Below are positions 1-9,877 of a stretch of 64,000 nucleotides of DNA, one piece after another. This stretch comes from Methanosarcinaceae archaeon. Lineage in GTDB: Archaea > Halobacteriota > Methanosarcinia > Methanosarcinales > Methanosarcinaceae. The first letter of the stretch is position 1. Each line of letters opens with the position of its first letter. The stretch is taken from positions 82,621-146,620 of the forward strand of contig JAUWQD010000002.1 of the NCBI GenBank assembly GCA_030611265.1. Direction: 5' to 3'. A program made the position numbers and the translations under genes. The notes under the pieces are model-generated. The model did not search any database, had not been told where the DNA came from, and saw only the letters and a program-made list of their open reading frames with translations.

Positions 1-624
1 GTACCCGGAATAATCAAAAACATATTTTGCGATCGACATGTCATCCTGACTGAGTGCAAGCCTTGAACTTTGAAGCAATTCTCTCCAGTTTGCCGCACCC
101 ATTGGACTCAAAAAATATACACCTGTTCCTTTGAAACTCTTCAATGTTTCAAGATATGAAGCCCTGCCACCAAGCAGTGCACCAATGCAATCATCCACGA
201 TCTCCCCATCCTTATCCTTTAGTATTCTTACAATGCAGGGAGAAGATTCAAAATCTTTTTCCACATTTCCAAGCACATTTCCACACAGGCCGTATAACAA
301 AAGAATCAGATCAGATTTTTCAGTCAAATGTTTGATCTCCGTGTACACCACATCTCTTAAAGTTGAAGGAGATGCATCGAGACCAAATTCAATAATATTT
401 ATAATGAGGGTGATCTTTTTGGCTTTGCCCCCTTCTGGATTCCTCTTTATTTTATCAAGAGGTAACACCCTATGGGCATATCCCACATCAGTGAGTTTTC
501 TTGCCAATCCATGATGACCTCCGTTCTCGATCAGCACCACATCATCAAGATCAGTATCGTTTTCAAGAAGATAGACTATTTCATCTTCATACATTCTACA
601 TGCTACGATACTCATTACTGGCAT
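1..624 (-). CDS. DUF1638 family protein (partial, runs off left edge)
   Basis: A minus-strand reading frame stays open from an ATG at 624 to the window edge (208 codons seen; the C-terminus is missing). It begins MPVMSIVACRMYEDEIVYLL and contains LILLLYGLCGNVLG and LSPMGAANWRELL, a pattern I recognise as DUF1638. That family is of unknown biochemical function but often lies beside corrinoid-dependent methyltransferases in methanogens. A GAGGT ribosome binding site lies about 7 nt before the ATG. It is about 100 bp downstream of the unknown gene at 725-1309 on the same strand and may be co-transcribed with it. Family call fairly firm; role inferred from context. Confidence 0.75.
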   Translation of the reverse strand, partial: MPVMSIVACRMYEDEIVYLLENDTDLDDVVLIENGGHHGLARKLTDVGYAHRVLPLDKIKRNPEGGKAKKITLIINIIEFGLDASPSTLRDVVYTEIKHLTEKSDLILLLYGLCGNVLGNVEKDFESSPCIVRILKDKDGEIVDDCIGALLGGRASYLETLKSFKGTGVYFLSPMGAANWRELLQSSRLALSQDDMSIAKYVFDYSGY

Positions 625-724
625 AAATTATACCTCATAATCACTATAACACCACATAAATCGGAAATGAATGAAGTGAATTGTAGCATTGCGCATTAAA
701 CAATGGTTCCACACATACAACTCA

Positions 725-1309
725 TCAGATGCCCTTTTCAAAGTTGATACCCAGCAGGAAAGTTCCGATACCGTGTTCACATTTGAGATTCATCCTATCT
801 TTTAGATATTCATCAGTAGGGGGAGAAGGTGAAGCAAGTATCGCTTCCCTGACGCCGGGCACATTTTCAACCGCAGGACATTCCTTTGGAGGCATTACCA
901 CGACGAGAGGATCGGATTTTCCCGTTAATGTACCTAATACTGATTTGCCGTAAATGACAATATTCCCAATCACAAGCGCATCCTCATTTTTTTCCCACTC
1001 CTTGAGCTTTTCAGGATCAGATACATCTTCCCCAACAACTTCCCCATTTTGCATGAGTATCACATTTGGATCGGGGGGCCATTGATAATCCATATCAGTG
1101 GTGAAAGGCATGACAACATCACATTCCATGACACACTTTACACCTTTGTTGTCCCCAATACCAAGACCCATCAATGTCATTTGATTTGCCTTTGTTTCAA
1201 GCTCATCGATCTTCAGCCGGTCATCATCGTTGAGAATGTATGTTTCATCAACACCTTTGACAGACTTTATCTGGCGTTTAACATTTTTTATTATTTCTTC
1301 GCGCTGCAC
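725..1309 (-). CDS. Unrecognised 194-aa protein in methyltransferase neighbourhood
   Basis: A complete frame of 194 residues starting at GTG (1307-1309), with GAGGT about 6 nt upstream. I do not recognise the family. The protein is acidic and soluble-looking, with no signal peptide or membrane segment. It has two Cys in VKCVMECDVVMPF, one in a PPKECPAVENVPGV motif and one near the C-terminus (LKCEHGIGTFLLG), so a metal or cofactor site is possible. It is followed by the DUF1638 gene on the same strand and diverges from the PAS/GAF sensor gene. A link to methylamine metabolism is only positional. Confidence 0.7.
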   Translation of the reverse strand: MQREEIIKNVKRQIKSVKGVDETYILNDDDRLKIDELETKANQMTLMGLGIGDNKGVKCVMECDVVMPFTTDMDYQWPPDPNVILMQNGEVVGEDVSDPEKLKEWEKNEDALVIGNIVIYGKSVLGTLTGKSDPLVVVMPPKECPAVENVPGVREAILASPSPPTDEYLKDRMNLKCEHGIGTFLLGINFEKGI

Positions 1310-1866
1310 AAGTAATACCTCAAATTATGATGAAATTGGTTTTATTCTCTGCCGTATGTCATGAGATCCCTGGAACAAGAATGCAGACAAAGCGCAATTC
1401 AAGAAAATCTTCGCTGACGCTCAGATTAACTTGGAGTACATAATTTTACAAATTATACAACGAGAAAATGCTCACTTCGTTCGCATTAACTAGCACTATA
1501 TATTTATAAAATACATACTACGAGAAAATGATTTCAATCTTTATTTAAAGATAGCGGTGTATGAGAGTTTAAGCATTTTATAATTTACGATTGCCAGATC
1601 AGGCCATAATTCCTGAAATGAAATTTCAGCATACCTGCGAACGTTTGAAAAAATGCCATTGCCTTTTGAATCTGTCCAACTAAGAAGAACTAAACTCAAC
1701 ATTAATATATAACACGAGCATATAGTTCACAACAAATGCTATATATAATATGGTTGTTTTGGGTTTTAATGCAGTATGTAGGGCATAAGCAACATATTTA
1801 AATATATTCAGTTAATTTTTTCGCAAAATACATATACTGGTTTTTAGTTATAACAATAACTCTGAA
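1310..1866. promoter_or_regulatory. Divergent intergenic region with dispersed repeat
   Basis: 557 bp without a credible gene between the minus-strand 194-aa gene and the plus-strand sensor gene, so it must hold both promoters. A/T-rich TATA-like stretches occur near 1735-1750 and 1793-1806 (atttaaatatattcag) in front of the sensor. The left part is occupied by the dispersed repeat described separately. Confidence 0.5.
1400..1532 (-). repeat. Dispersed intergenic repeat, diverged copy R1
   Basis: On the minus strand this region matches the repeat at 16290-16374 almost base for base over its left two thirds: a TTTTCTCGTAGTAT block, TTTATAAATATATAGTGC, then GTTAATnCGA...GCGAG-like DNA ending in ATTTTCTCGT. 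A second, shorter inverted match lies at 1400-1433 (caagaaaatcttcgctgac). Copies R2 (16290) and R3 (36045) are the other members in the window. Non-coding; function unknown. Confidence 0.7.
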
Positions 1867-4059
1867 ATGAATAAAATGCAACACCCAGGAGGAACACTAA
1901 TTTCCGCATTTAAAAATTCTCGCAAAAATCCACAAACCGGAATGGAATACCGGACGATATTTGAAAAATCGCCAGTGGGAATACTTTATTTTGATCAGAA
2001 AGGTCTTATCACCCATTGCAACGAAAGCTGTTCCAATATTCTGGGTTCACCAATAAAAAGAATCGTTGGTTTCAATATCAAATCGTCATTGATCAACAAA
2101 AAGTTGAATGAAACAATTGAAAATGTATTTGCAGGTGAATCCGGTACTTTTGAGGGCGAATGTCTCTCAACGATAACCGGTAAAACATTAACTATCAAGG
2201 CAAATTTCACGCCAATTTTAGATCAAGATGGTTCGCTATTGGATGGTATAGGTATTTTTGAAGATGTAGAACAGCGCAAGCAAGTGGAAGAAATAGTCCG
2301 CATGAATGAACTGCGCCTTAGGATGCTGCTTGAGTTACACCAGATGCAAAATGCTCCACTACATGAAATTACGGATTTCATCATAAAAGGGGCTGTTGAA
2401 CTTACAGGCAGCAAAATTGGATATCTCGAATTTTTGAATAATGATGATAATGTACTGGAAATGTATCATTGGCCAAAGGATGCTCTCAACTTATCCACTT
2501 CAGAGGATGAACCATTTGTACATCCGATCAAATCTACCGGACTATGGGGTGAAGCAATAAGGACACAAAATCCGGTTATTGTAAACAGGCATTACAAATC
2601 AGATGAAACAGATGTGGTCAGCTCAATAGACAATGAAACCTTGACACGTCACGTCATGGTGCCCATACTTGAAAATGAGCAGACAGTTGCCGTAGCATGC
2701 GTAGGTAATAAAGATTCAGACTATGATGAATCAGATGTTCACCAGTTGACATTGCTGATGGAAGGTGTGTGGAAGGTTTTACAGTACATGCATAAAAACG
2801 ACCTCCGGAATAAATCGCTGAAAGTGAACAAGGTACTTGATTCAGTCATGAGTTCCAGTCCGGCTATTGTTTTCTTGTGGAGGCCTGAAAAAGACTGGCC
2901 AGTAGAGTACGTATCTGAGAACATTTCACAATTCGGCTACAGTGTAGATGATTTCATATCCGGCAAGATGATATATGGTGATATCATACATCCGTCAGAC
3001 CTTGATAGAGTTCGCACAGAGATGAACAGGGCTTCTAACGAAGGTTTCTCGGATTTCAGTCAGGAATATAGGATCTTAACCAAATCCGGTGAAGTCAAAT
3101 GGATTGATGAGAGAACATTGATCCATAATAATGATGACGGAACAGTGGATTATTTGCAAGGTATTATTGTTGATATTACTGAACGAAAACAAGCTAACAA
3201 CTTTCTGCGTATAGAATCTGACCTCGATAATGCTCTTGACAATAAATTGAATATGCAGGATGCATTTGAAAGTGTACTTGATTCCGCACTTGAGACTAAA
3301 GCAATAGATAGTGCTATTCTATATCTTATTGATGAGTACAACGGGGAATTTGACCTTGTTGCTCACCGGGGTGTTTCTAAACGCTTTGTGGAAAGTGTTT
3401 CCCATTTTTCAAAAAATACAATCATCGCCAACTTTTTCATGACAGGTTATCCTGTTTATAAATATTTTTCAGATATCAGTTTCATAATCCCGGGGAAGGA
3501 CCTCAGTTTTGAAGGACTGGAAGCTATGGCCTTCCTACCGGTGCACGTAAACGATGAACTTGTTGCCGCCATAGCTTTGGGGTCCCATAAATATCTTGAA
3601 ATCCCGGCTAATACCCGAAATTTGATAGAGACAATTGCCAACCTGATCGGCGTTATAGTATCTCGCACGGAAAATGATTCAGGCAATTGGAAAAACCAAA
3701 ACAATATGCGTTCATTACTCGATGCACTGGATGAAATCGTCTTTATCATAGATGTAGAATGTAAAATATTGCATACGAACCAAGCATTGCATAAACATCT
3801 TAACTATTCAGACAAGGATCTTTTTATGAAAGATTATCTTGTATTGTATCCACAGGGACAAGAATCTTCAGTGCTCTCAAAACTTGATGAAATCATCGAA
3901 GAAAAATCATCTTCATGTGATATACCACTTGTCAGCAAAGAGGGAATGCATATTCCTGTAAAAACCAAATTCACGAAAGGGGATTGGGGAGGCAAAGAAG
4001 TTATAATTGCCACTGCCTCTATTGTGGAAAATCCGGAACTTGACGGGAATATTCAATAG
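1867..4059 (+). CDS. PAS-GAF-PAS-GAF-PAS sensor protein lacking a kinase domain
   Basis: 730 residues, predicted cytosolic. Domains from sequence pattern: PAS at about 27-135 (FEKSPVGILYFDQKG to the linker VEQRKQ), GAF at about 150-305 (TGLWGEAIRTQNPVIV, VAVACVGNKDSDYDES), PAS at about 330-440 (SSPAIVFLWRPEKDW to VDITERKQ), GAF at about 460-605, PAS at about 615-720. There is no HisKA or HATPase domain after the last PAS, so it cannot autophosphorylate by itself. The first GAF and second PAS closely resemble those of the histidine kinase at 45438, and the general design recalls MsmS-type methyltransferase regulators of Methanosarcina. A signal-receiving partner for the nearby methylamine genes is inferred. 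The stop is TAG with an in-frame TGA two codons further. Confidence 0.85.
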   Translation: MNKMQHPGGTLISAFKNSRKNPQTGMEYRTIFEKSPVGILYFDQKGLITHCNESCSNILGSPIKRIVGFNIKSSLINKKLNETIENVFAGESGTFEGECLSTITGKTLTIKANFTPILDQDGSLLDGIGIFEDVEQRKQVEEIVRMNELRLRMLLELHQMQNAPLHEITDFIIKGAVELTGSKIGYLEFLNNDDNVLEMYHWPKDALNLSTSEDEPFVHPIKSTGLWGEAIRTQNPVIVNRHYKSDETDVVSSIDNETLTRHVMVPILENEQTVAVACVGNKDSDYDESDVHQLTLLMEGVWKVLQYMHKNDLRNKSLKVNKVLDSVMSSSPAIVFLWRPEKDWPVEYVSENISQFGYSVDDFISGKMIYGDIIHPSDLDRVRTEMNRASNEGFSDFSQEYRILTKSGEVKWIDERTLIHNNDDGTVDYLQGIIVDITERKQANNFLRIESDLDNALDNKLNMQDAFESVLDSALETKAIDSAILYLIDEYNGEFDLVAHRGVSKRFVESVSHFSKNTIIANFFMTGYPVYKYFSDISFIIPGKDLSFEGLEAMAFLPVHVNDELVAAIALGSHKYLEIPANTRNLIETIANLIGVIVSRTENDSGNWKNQNNMRSLLDALDEIVFIIDVECKILHTNQALHKHLNYSDKDLFMKDYLVLYPQGQESSVLSKLDEIIEEKSSSCDIPLVSKEGMHIPVKTKFTKGDWGGKEVIIATASIVENPELDGNIQ

Positions 4060-4072
4060 AAATATTGATTGA

Positions 4073-5998
4073 TCAGTCAGCATGATTCCTTGTGCTGACT
4101 CCCATGACAAGAATCTTTGTTTCCATTGGTTTTTTCCATCCTTGTGCTATTGTCTCTTCCTTTTTCACATCTATCTTAACGTGATCCGAATCGAGTCCTG
4201 CAAATTCCATATAATCGCGTACTATTGTTTCCCCTAGATCCATAGCATAATTTAGTGCTTCATGATATTCATGGAAACTACTCCTCCCTTTTTCAGAGAA
4301 TACAAAAAAATCAAACTCAGGCGCACCCATAGAGACTGGTCTTATCAGCACCTCGGTTCTTCTTATTCCCTTTGCAGCCAGTGCTCCGGCAGCATTGCCA
4401 ACCTCAGCATATTTTGGAAGGATTATTTCTGCATCCAATATATTCTGCAACTCTTCTACAAAGGCAATTACCGGTCCTCCAATGAGTACAATAGGAACTT
4501 CGATCTTGAACTTTACCGGTGAACTAACATCAAATATTTGCCGTATTACCTCTTTTGGTGCCCCGTCCAAAAAGAAGGATACAAGGTCTGAAGCCATGTT
4601 TTTGGCAAATTTATTCTTAATATGGCTGGCAAATTCATGTCTATCCATATTCATCAGATGTCCCATCACATTCGCTCCGACATTTGCAGCTTCAACATTC
4701 ATTTCCGTATAATCCCCAAGCACGTGCAATGCATCTGTGAGCGTAAAACCAATTGAATGAATAAGCCTTTTTTGAATAAGGGTATCAAGTAATTTACTTG
4801 ATGGATTTTTCTTTATTTTGTTGTATATTTCTATTACGGATGTCGGTTCCTTTTTTATTGCATCAAGTATCTCCTTTTCACCATCGCTGATCTCGATAAC
4901 TTCGTATTCTGTTCGCAGATAGAATTTCGTTGGTTGGTAATTTACACCTAAAAGGCTTTTTAATGGAATTGGATTTGATCTGAGTTGTTCCAAAAAACCC
5001 GGATAGATTATCGCAGCACGACATATTGGCATAACCCTTCTTGGTCCAATATAAGATTTGTAACCCTTGACCCATACATGGCTGTCCCCGCCCATCGCCG
5101 ATGTCACCATTCTTATAGCTTTGACCCTGGTCTTCCAACCGCCGACAACTGCTCCCGAATCACTCATATCAGGGACACCATTGTTCATCACTGAAATGTC
5201 TGTGCTTGTACCTCCCACATCTATAACTGCACATGTATCTTTTTTTGTCAAAAAGGAAGCACCAACAAGACTTGCAGCAGGACCGGAGAAAATTGATTCG
5301 ATTGGTTTATCGAGTGCACCCCTTATATTGGTCACTGACCCATCACACTTTAACATGAATATTTTTGCATCCATCCCCCTTGTTTTTATTTCCAATTCAA
5401 CTGTGTTCATGAATGTTTCAGTTACCGAGATCAACTGGGCGTTCAAAAAAGCGGTAACAGCTCTTTCAAAAGCTCCAAGATCCTGTGACAGTTCATGACC
5501 GCAAACAACCGGAAGTCCGGTAAGTTGATTTATCAATTTCTTTGTTTCAAGTTCATGGTCATGATTTCTTACACTGAAATATGATGAAACAGCAAATGCC
5601 GAAACCTTGTCTTTTACCTCCATAGCAAAATGCTCAATAGATTCAATATCCAGAGCTTCAGACTCTATTCCATTGTGATCATGCCCCCCAGATATCTGTA
5701 TGTAGTATTTTGTTGGCAGTTCTTTTGTGACATCATATTTACCAATAAGGATTAAAGCCACTGGAAAACCTGTTTCTTCCAATATACTATTTGTTGAAAG
5801 AGTCGTCGAGACTGAAACCACATTGACTTCTTTAAGATGTGTTTGATCCAATCCATCAATAGCGTTTTTTATTCCTTCAAGAGGATCCGGATAGCTCGTT
5901 AAAGCTTTGTTTGAGTCGATTATCAACTTGTCAGAATCCCGTAAAAGGACAGCGTCCGTATAGGTTCCACCGGCATCAATACCAAGACCATATTTCAT
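4073..5998 (-). CDS. Hydantoinase/oxoprolinase-family ATPase
   Basis: 641 residues from the ATG at 5998, chosen over an upstream TTG because GAGGAG lies about 10 nt before it. The N-terminus GLGIDAGGTYTDAVLL and the internal VIDVGGTSTDISVM are the two phosphate-binding motifs of the ASKHA fold as found in HyuA/oxoprolinase proteins. IFSGPAASLVGA and VGNAAGALAAKGIRR also fit. No HyuB partner is adjacent. Members of this family are frequent beside methanogen methyltransferase and DUF1638 genes, where the substrate is not known to me; an activating or repair role is conjecture. It is convergent with the PAS/GAF gene (13 bp between stops) and diverges from mttB. Confidence 0.85.
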   Translation of the reverse strand: MKYGLGIDAGGTYTDAVLLRDSDKLIIDSNKALTSYPDPLEGIKNAIDGLDQTHLKEVNVVSVSTTLSTNSILEETGFPVALILIGKYDVTKELPTKYYIQISGGHDHNGIESEALDIESIEHFAMEVKDKVSAFAVSSYFSVRNHDHELETKKLINQLTGLPVVCGHELSQDLGAFERAVTAFLNAQLISVTETFMNTVELEIKTRGMDAKIFMLKCDGSVTNIRGALDKPIESIFSGPAASLVGASFLTKKDTCAVIDVGGTSTDISVMNNGVPDMSDSGAVVGGWKTRVKAIRMVTSAMGGDSHVWVKGYKSYIGPRRVMPICRAAIIYPGFLEQLRSNPIPLKSLLGVNYQPTKFYLRTEYEVIEISDGEKEILDAIKKEPTSVIEIYNKIKKNPSSKLLDTLIQKRLIHSIGFTLTDALHVLGDYTEMNVEAANVGANVMGHLMNMDRHEFASHIKNKFAKNMASDLVSFFLDGAPKEVIRQIFDVSSPVKFKIEVPIVLIGGPVIAFVEELQNILDAEIILPKYAEVGNAAGALAAKGIRRTEVLIRPVSMGAPEFDFFVFSEKGRSSFHEYHEALNYAMDLGETIVRDYMEFAGLDSDHVKIDVKKEETIAQGWKKPMETKILVMGVSTRNHAD

Positions 5999-6581
5999 AT
6001 TTCTATAACTCCTCAAGCGATTTCTACATTATTCATTTCAGATTGCGCTATAGTCAAGAACCAGTTGATACTCATTATCCAACAACTTAATTTCCATACA
6101 TTTTTTGTATATCACGGCAAGGCAATAGAACCATATGGAAAACTTGGTCTGCGTATGATTCATATCTCTGTGTTCCCCGTGATTTCATTTGTGAGTTATT
6201 GAAAAATGCACAATATTGATTTATGTTTGGTTTTTGACTATAATCTTTTAGTGTTGCAATGTGAGTAGTATTTAATAGTTTCAACACTGCTATATATATT
6301 TTCCTACTGCCTTTATTGTATATAAATATTTTGTATAATATTACAACATTACATTTGCCGATATTTAACAGTGTCGACGCATTGGTGATAAAATATAAAT
6401 AGGAAAGTATAGTATTGCCAGCACACACTGTAAAGTAGCCCACACAGTTATTGAAAACATGGGAAATATATATATATGAGTAATCTCAAACGTGTATATG
6501 AGTAAAATGCATACGCATTTTAGTTCCCTCAAGAACATCATATTGATGTTTTGAAGAATTATTAAATTGGAGGTAAGGAAA
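5999..6581 (+). promoter_or_regulatory. mttB promoter and long 5' leader
   Basis: 583 bp without a credible gene. A strong archaeal promoter candidate is aaatataaataggaaagtat at 6391-6410; nearly the same string (aaatataaataggagtgtac) stands before the gene at 34623. Starting there the leader would be roughly 150-165 nt. It contains an 8-bp hairpin taaaatgc-atac-gcatttta (6503-6522) and a 7-bp hairpin aacatca-tat-tgatgtt (6534-6550) just before the GGAGGT at 6569-6574. A second A/T run (aaatatatatatatga, 6464-6479) could be an alternative TATA box. Long structured leaders fit the post-transcriptional control known for methyltransferase genes, but control here is inferred. Confidence 0.6.
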
Positions 6582-8069
6582 ATGGTAAGACAACTATTTC
6601 CCGGCAGAATGCCGTTGGATGGCGTTAGTCTGGAGCTATTCTCAGATGATGATCTAAGAGCACTACACTATGCTACCATGGATGTTTTCATGAATACCGG
6701 TATTCAGGTTTCAGACCCTGAAGCAAGAGTAATCTTCAAAGAAGGTGGCTGTGATGTTGATGAAAAAACAATGATCGTAAAGATTCCTGAATATGTAGTC
6801 AACAGAGCACTGATCGATTGTCCATCTAAATTCGTCCTATGGGGACGTGGAAAGAAGAACAAATTGGTTCAGGAGCACAAGGGTAAGGTACACTGGACCT
6901 GTTTCGGCACCGGTGTCAAAATGTGTAACTACAAAGGACCGGGACAGTACGAAACTGTTGATTCAACAGATAAGGATGTTGCAGACACAGCAAAGATATG
7001 TGACTGGGCAGAAAACATCAACTACTATTCACTTGCTGTTTCAGCAAGAGACTGGGCAGGAAAAGGTGCACAGGATGTTCACGAAACCATTACACCATTA
7101 ATGAACACTACAAAGCACTTCCATCACATCGATCCTGTTGGAGAGAATGTTGAATATTACAGGGATATTGCTATAGCATACTATGGTGGAGACGAAGAGG
7201 AAGCACGCAAAAAGCCGCTTTTCTCAATATTGCTCTGTCCTACAAGTCCGCTGGAACTCAGTGTGAATGCTTGTCAGGTCATCATGAAAGGTGCAAGATA
7301 TGGCATTCCTGTTAATGTCCTGAGTATGGCAATGGCTGGCGGTTCATCACCGGTTACCCTTGCAGGAACTCTTGTGACACACAATGCAGAGGTACTTTCA
7401 GGTATTGTACTTGCCCAACTGGTGCAGCCGGGTACAGCAGTATGGTACGGCAGTTCCACTACTACATTCGACCTTAAGAAAGGCACAGCACCAGTAGGTT
7501 CTCCAGAACTTGGAATGATCAGCGCAGCAGTAGCAAAACTTGGTCAGTATTATGGCCTCCCAACATTTGTTGCTGGTTCGTAGGCTGATGCCAAGATACC
7601 TGACGGCCAGGCTGGCCACGAGAAAACCCTAACAACACTTCTCCCAGCCCTCTCCGGTGCAAACACCCTCTACGGTGCAGGTATGCTTGAGCTAGGTATG
7701 ACATTCTCACTTGAACAGCTCGTCATTGATAATGACATGATCTCAATGACGAAGAAAGTAATGGAAGGAATTCCTGTAAATGAAGAAACTCTTGCAGTCG
7801 AATCTATCGATCAAGTAGGTATCGGCAACAATTTCCTTGCTCACAAATCCACAAGAGATAACATAGACCTGCCATCCAGCCCAATGCTGATTGACAGATT
7901 AATGTTTGGTGACTGGAAAGCTGCGGGTTCAAAAGACCTCGCAACGGTTGCTCATGAAAAAGTCGTTGACATCATGAAGAACCACGTCGTTGAACCAATC
8001 GATGCTGACCTGCTCAAAGATATGAAAGCAGTTGTTGACAGAGCTGACAAAGCGTTCAGAGGCAACTAA
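6582..8069 (+). CDS. mttB: Trimethylamine methyltransferase MttB (pyrrolysine protein)
   Basis: MttB transfers a methyl group from trimethylamine to the corrinoid of MttC. The reading frame runs 6582-8069 with one in-frame TAG at 7581-7583, codon 334 of 495 residues. Both the length and the Pyl position match characterised MttB. The protein begins [20 protein letters not shown], and the amber codon follows FVAGS and precedes [15 protein letters not shown]. The start is the ATG at 6582, placed 7 nt after GGAGGT; an upstream in-frame TTG overlaps that site and is unlikely. An ordinary gene caller would split this into two ORFs. It is the first gene of the unit with mttC and mttP. Confidence 0.97.
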
Positions 8070-8084
8070 ATGGAGGTCGTAAAA

Positions 8085-8732
8085 ATGGCAACAAAAGATG
8101 AAATTATTGCAAAAGCAAAAGAAGCTATCGCAAACTTTGATAACGATGCAGCTGCAGCTGCAGCTCAGGAAGCACTGGATGCCGGAATAAGTCCTGTGGA
8201 CATGATCCAGGAAGGTTTTACTACTGCAATGAATGAGGTCGGTGACCAATTCGAGGCAGGTACGTTGTTCCTTCCTCATGTCATTGCAGCTTCAGAAGCA
8301 ATGACTGCCGGAGTCAATGTCCTTACGCCTGCACTGGAGGCGTTGGGCTCAGAGATGGAAAGCAAAGGCAAGATCGTAATTGGAACGATTGAAGGTGACA
8401 TCCATTCCATAGGAAAGGACATTGTTGCTACAATGCTCAAGATCGCAGGTTTTGAGGTATTTGATCTTGGAAGAGATGTACCAATCAATGACTATGTTGA
8501 AAAGGCAAAGGAAGTTGGTGCACAGGTAGTTGCTTCATCTGCCCTTATGACTACAACAATGGTCAGCCAGATCCAGATCGAAGAGCAGCTCAAGGAAGCA
8601 GGTATTCGCGACTCGCTCAAAACAATGGTCGGCGGTGCTCCTGTTACACAAGACTGGGCTGACAAGATCGGTGCAGACGTCTATGGTGAAAATGCTTCCG
8701 ATGTGGTGACTAAACTTAAGGAGATGTTCTGA
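8085..8732 (+). CDS. mttC: Trimethylamine corrinoid protein MttC
   Basis: 215-residue corrinoid carrier that takes the methyl group from MttB and presents it to MtbA. It has the helical N-terminal cap followed by the B12-binding Rossmann domain. The cobalt-ligating His is H107 in the DxHxxG motif (EGDIHSIGKD); SALMTTTM and VGGAPVT are the later B12-loop signatures. It begins 15 nt after mttB with GGAGGT in the gap; the ATG at 8070 is rejected because it lies in front of that site. MttC, MtbC (10584) and MtmC (12799) are clear paralogues. Confidence 0.97.
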   Translation: MATKDEIIAKAKEAIANFDNDAAAAAAQEALDAGISPVDMIQEGFTTAMNEVGDQFEAGTLFLPHVIAASEAMTAGVNVLTPALEALGSEMESKGKIVIGTIEGDIHSIGKDIVATMLKIAGFEVFDLGRDVPINDYVEKAKEVGAQVVASSALMTTTMVSQIQIEEQLKEAGIRDSLKTMVGGAPVTQDWADKIGADVYGENASDVVTKLKEMF

Positions 8733-8829
8733 TTTTTAGAAATCTCTAATCCAGTTGCAGAGATGTATTTGTCATATCTCTGCAACTGATTATTTAGCCA
8801 TTTATAGTTATGTTATGGAGGTATTAATT

Positions 8830-9876
8830 ATGGATTTGCAAGCCTTAAAAACACAGGAGCATAAAAGGAGAGTCAAAATCGGTTTCATGTGGGCCTTTTT
8901 TTGTGCAATTCTCTGGGGTATATGGTACATCCCGGGTACAGTTGTATGGGTCCTCAATCCTTTTGATGCGATGTACAGCGAGATCGCTGCCACAAGTGGT
9001 GACGGGATATCTTTAGTTGTGACTGCTGTGTTAATAACTGCATTCAATGCTTTGACTGTTATTTTAGCCCTTATGGTCTGGAATGGTGTTCTCGGCAAGT
9101 TCGGGGAAATGAAGAGAACATTGAAGGAATTCCATCCATGTTCCAAGTGGTTCTTCCTGGCTGCTATTTTCGGTGGTCCGATGGCAATATTGGGATCATT
9201 CATCGCAATGGGATTCGTTGGCGGTGCTTTTGCTGCTGTTGCAGCTCTTATGTATCCTGTAATCGGTTCTATTCTTGCTTCTAAATGGTATGGTGAAAAG
9301 ATTACCAGACGTGCATACACAGGTATCGCGTTTATCATCGCTGGCGGTTTTACCATCTTTGGTGGTGGCGTTTTAACTGAACTTGGCACCGGGAATATCT
9401 CATGGATAGGTTACCTTGGAGGACTCATGGCAGCAGCAGGTTGGGGTATTGAAGGTGCTATTGCAGGAAAAGGTCTTGACATCTCTGAACCTGATGTGAG
9501 TCTCACAATCAGATTCATTGCTGAGAATATCATCTGGTGGATAATCATCATTCCGCTTCTTGCGATCGTTGGTTTCCCAATGTTCAAGTATGCAATACTG
9601 GCATTTGAGCCACTCACACTCCTGACCCTGATATTTGCAGGTATCACATTTGGTTTCTGTTATGTTGCCTGGTACAAGTCGTTCCCACTTATTGGCGTGG
9701 GAAGAGGGCAGGGAATTGGAAACCTTTACGGTCTTTTTGCCGTAATATTCATATTCCTTTTCTTCGGAGATATGCCTGCCTGGACTATCTTGCTAGGAGG
9801 CGCTTTGTGTCTTGTCGGCAGTTCCATTATGTTCTCTGAATCTACGGAAGAATTGGAATCATTGAGAGGTGACTAA
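8830..9876 (+). CDS. mttP: MttP-type methylamine permease (EamA/DMT fold)
   Basis: 348 residues, an integral membrane protein with about ten hydrophobic helices, consistent with a 5+5 drug/metabolite-transporter (EamA) architecture: for example FMWAFFCAILWGIWYIPG near the N-terminus and AWTILLGGALCLVGSSIMF at the end. Position directly after mttBC matches the mttP gene of Methanosarcina, proposed to import trimethylamine. Start ATG 8830 has GGAGGT 7 nt upstream; the longer frame from 8755 lacks a ribosome binding site. A 97-bp gap to mttC suggests some internal processing or attenuation. Specificity for trimethylamine is inferred from context. Confidence 0.88.
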   Translation: MDLQALKTQEHKRRVKIGFMWAFFCAILWGIWYIPGTVVWVLNPFDAMYSEIAATSGDGISLVVTAVLITAFNALTVILALMVWNGVLGKFGEMKRTLKEFHPCSKWFFLAAIFGGPMAILGSFIAMGFVGGAFAAVAALMYPVIGSILASKWYGEKITRRAYTGIAFIIAGGFTIFGGGVLTELGTGNISWIGYLGGLMAAAGWGIEGAIAGKGLDISEPDVSLTIRFIAENIIWWIIIIPLLAIVGFPMFKYAILAFEPLTLLTLIFAGITFGFCYVAWYKSFPLIGVGRGQGIGNLYGLFAVIFIFLFFGDMPAWTILLGGALCLVGSSIMFSESTEELESLRGD

Positions 9877-9877
9877 T

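Noticed and set aside
6087..6443. 118-codon minus-strand frame in the mttB leader region
   Set aside because: No ribosome binding site, A/T-driven composition, and it lies across the mttB promoter.
7398..7710. Antisense frames over mttB (and similar ones over mttC, mtbC, mtbB, mtmB, mtbA)
   Set aside because: Shadows of strongly supported genes; no own signals.
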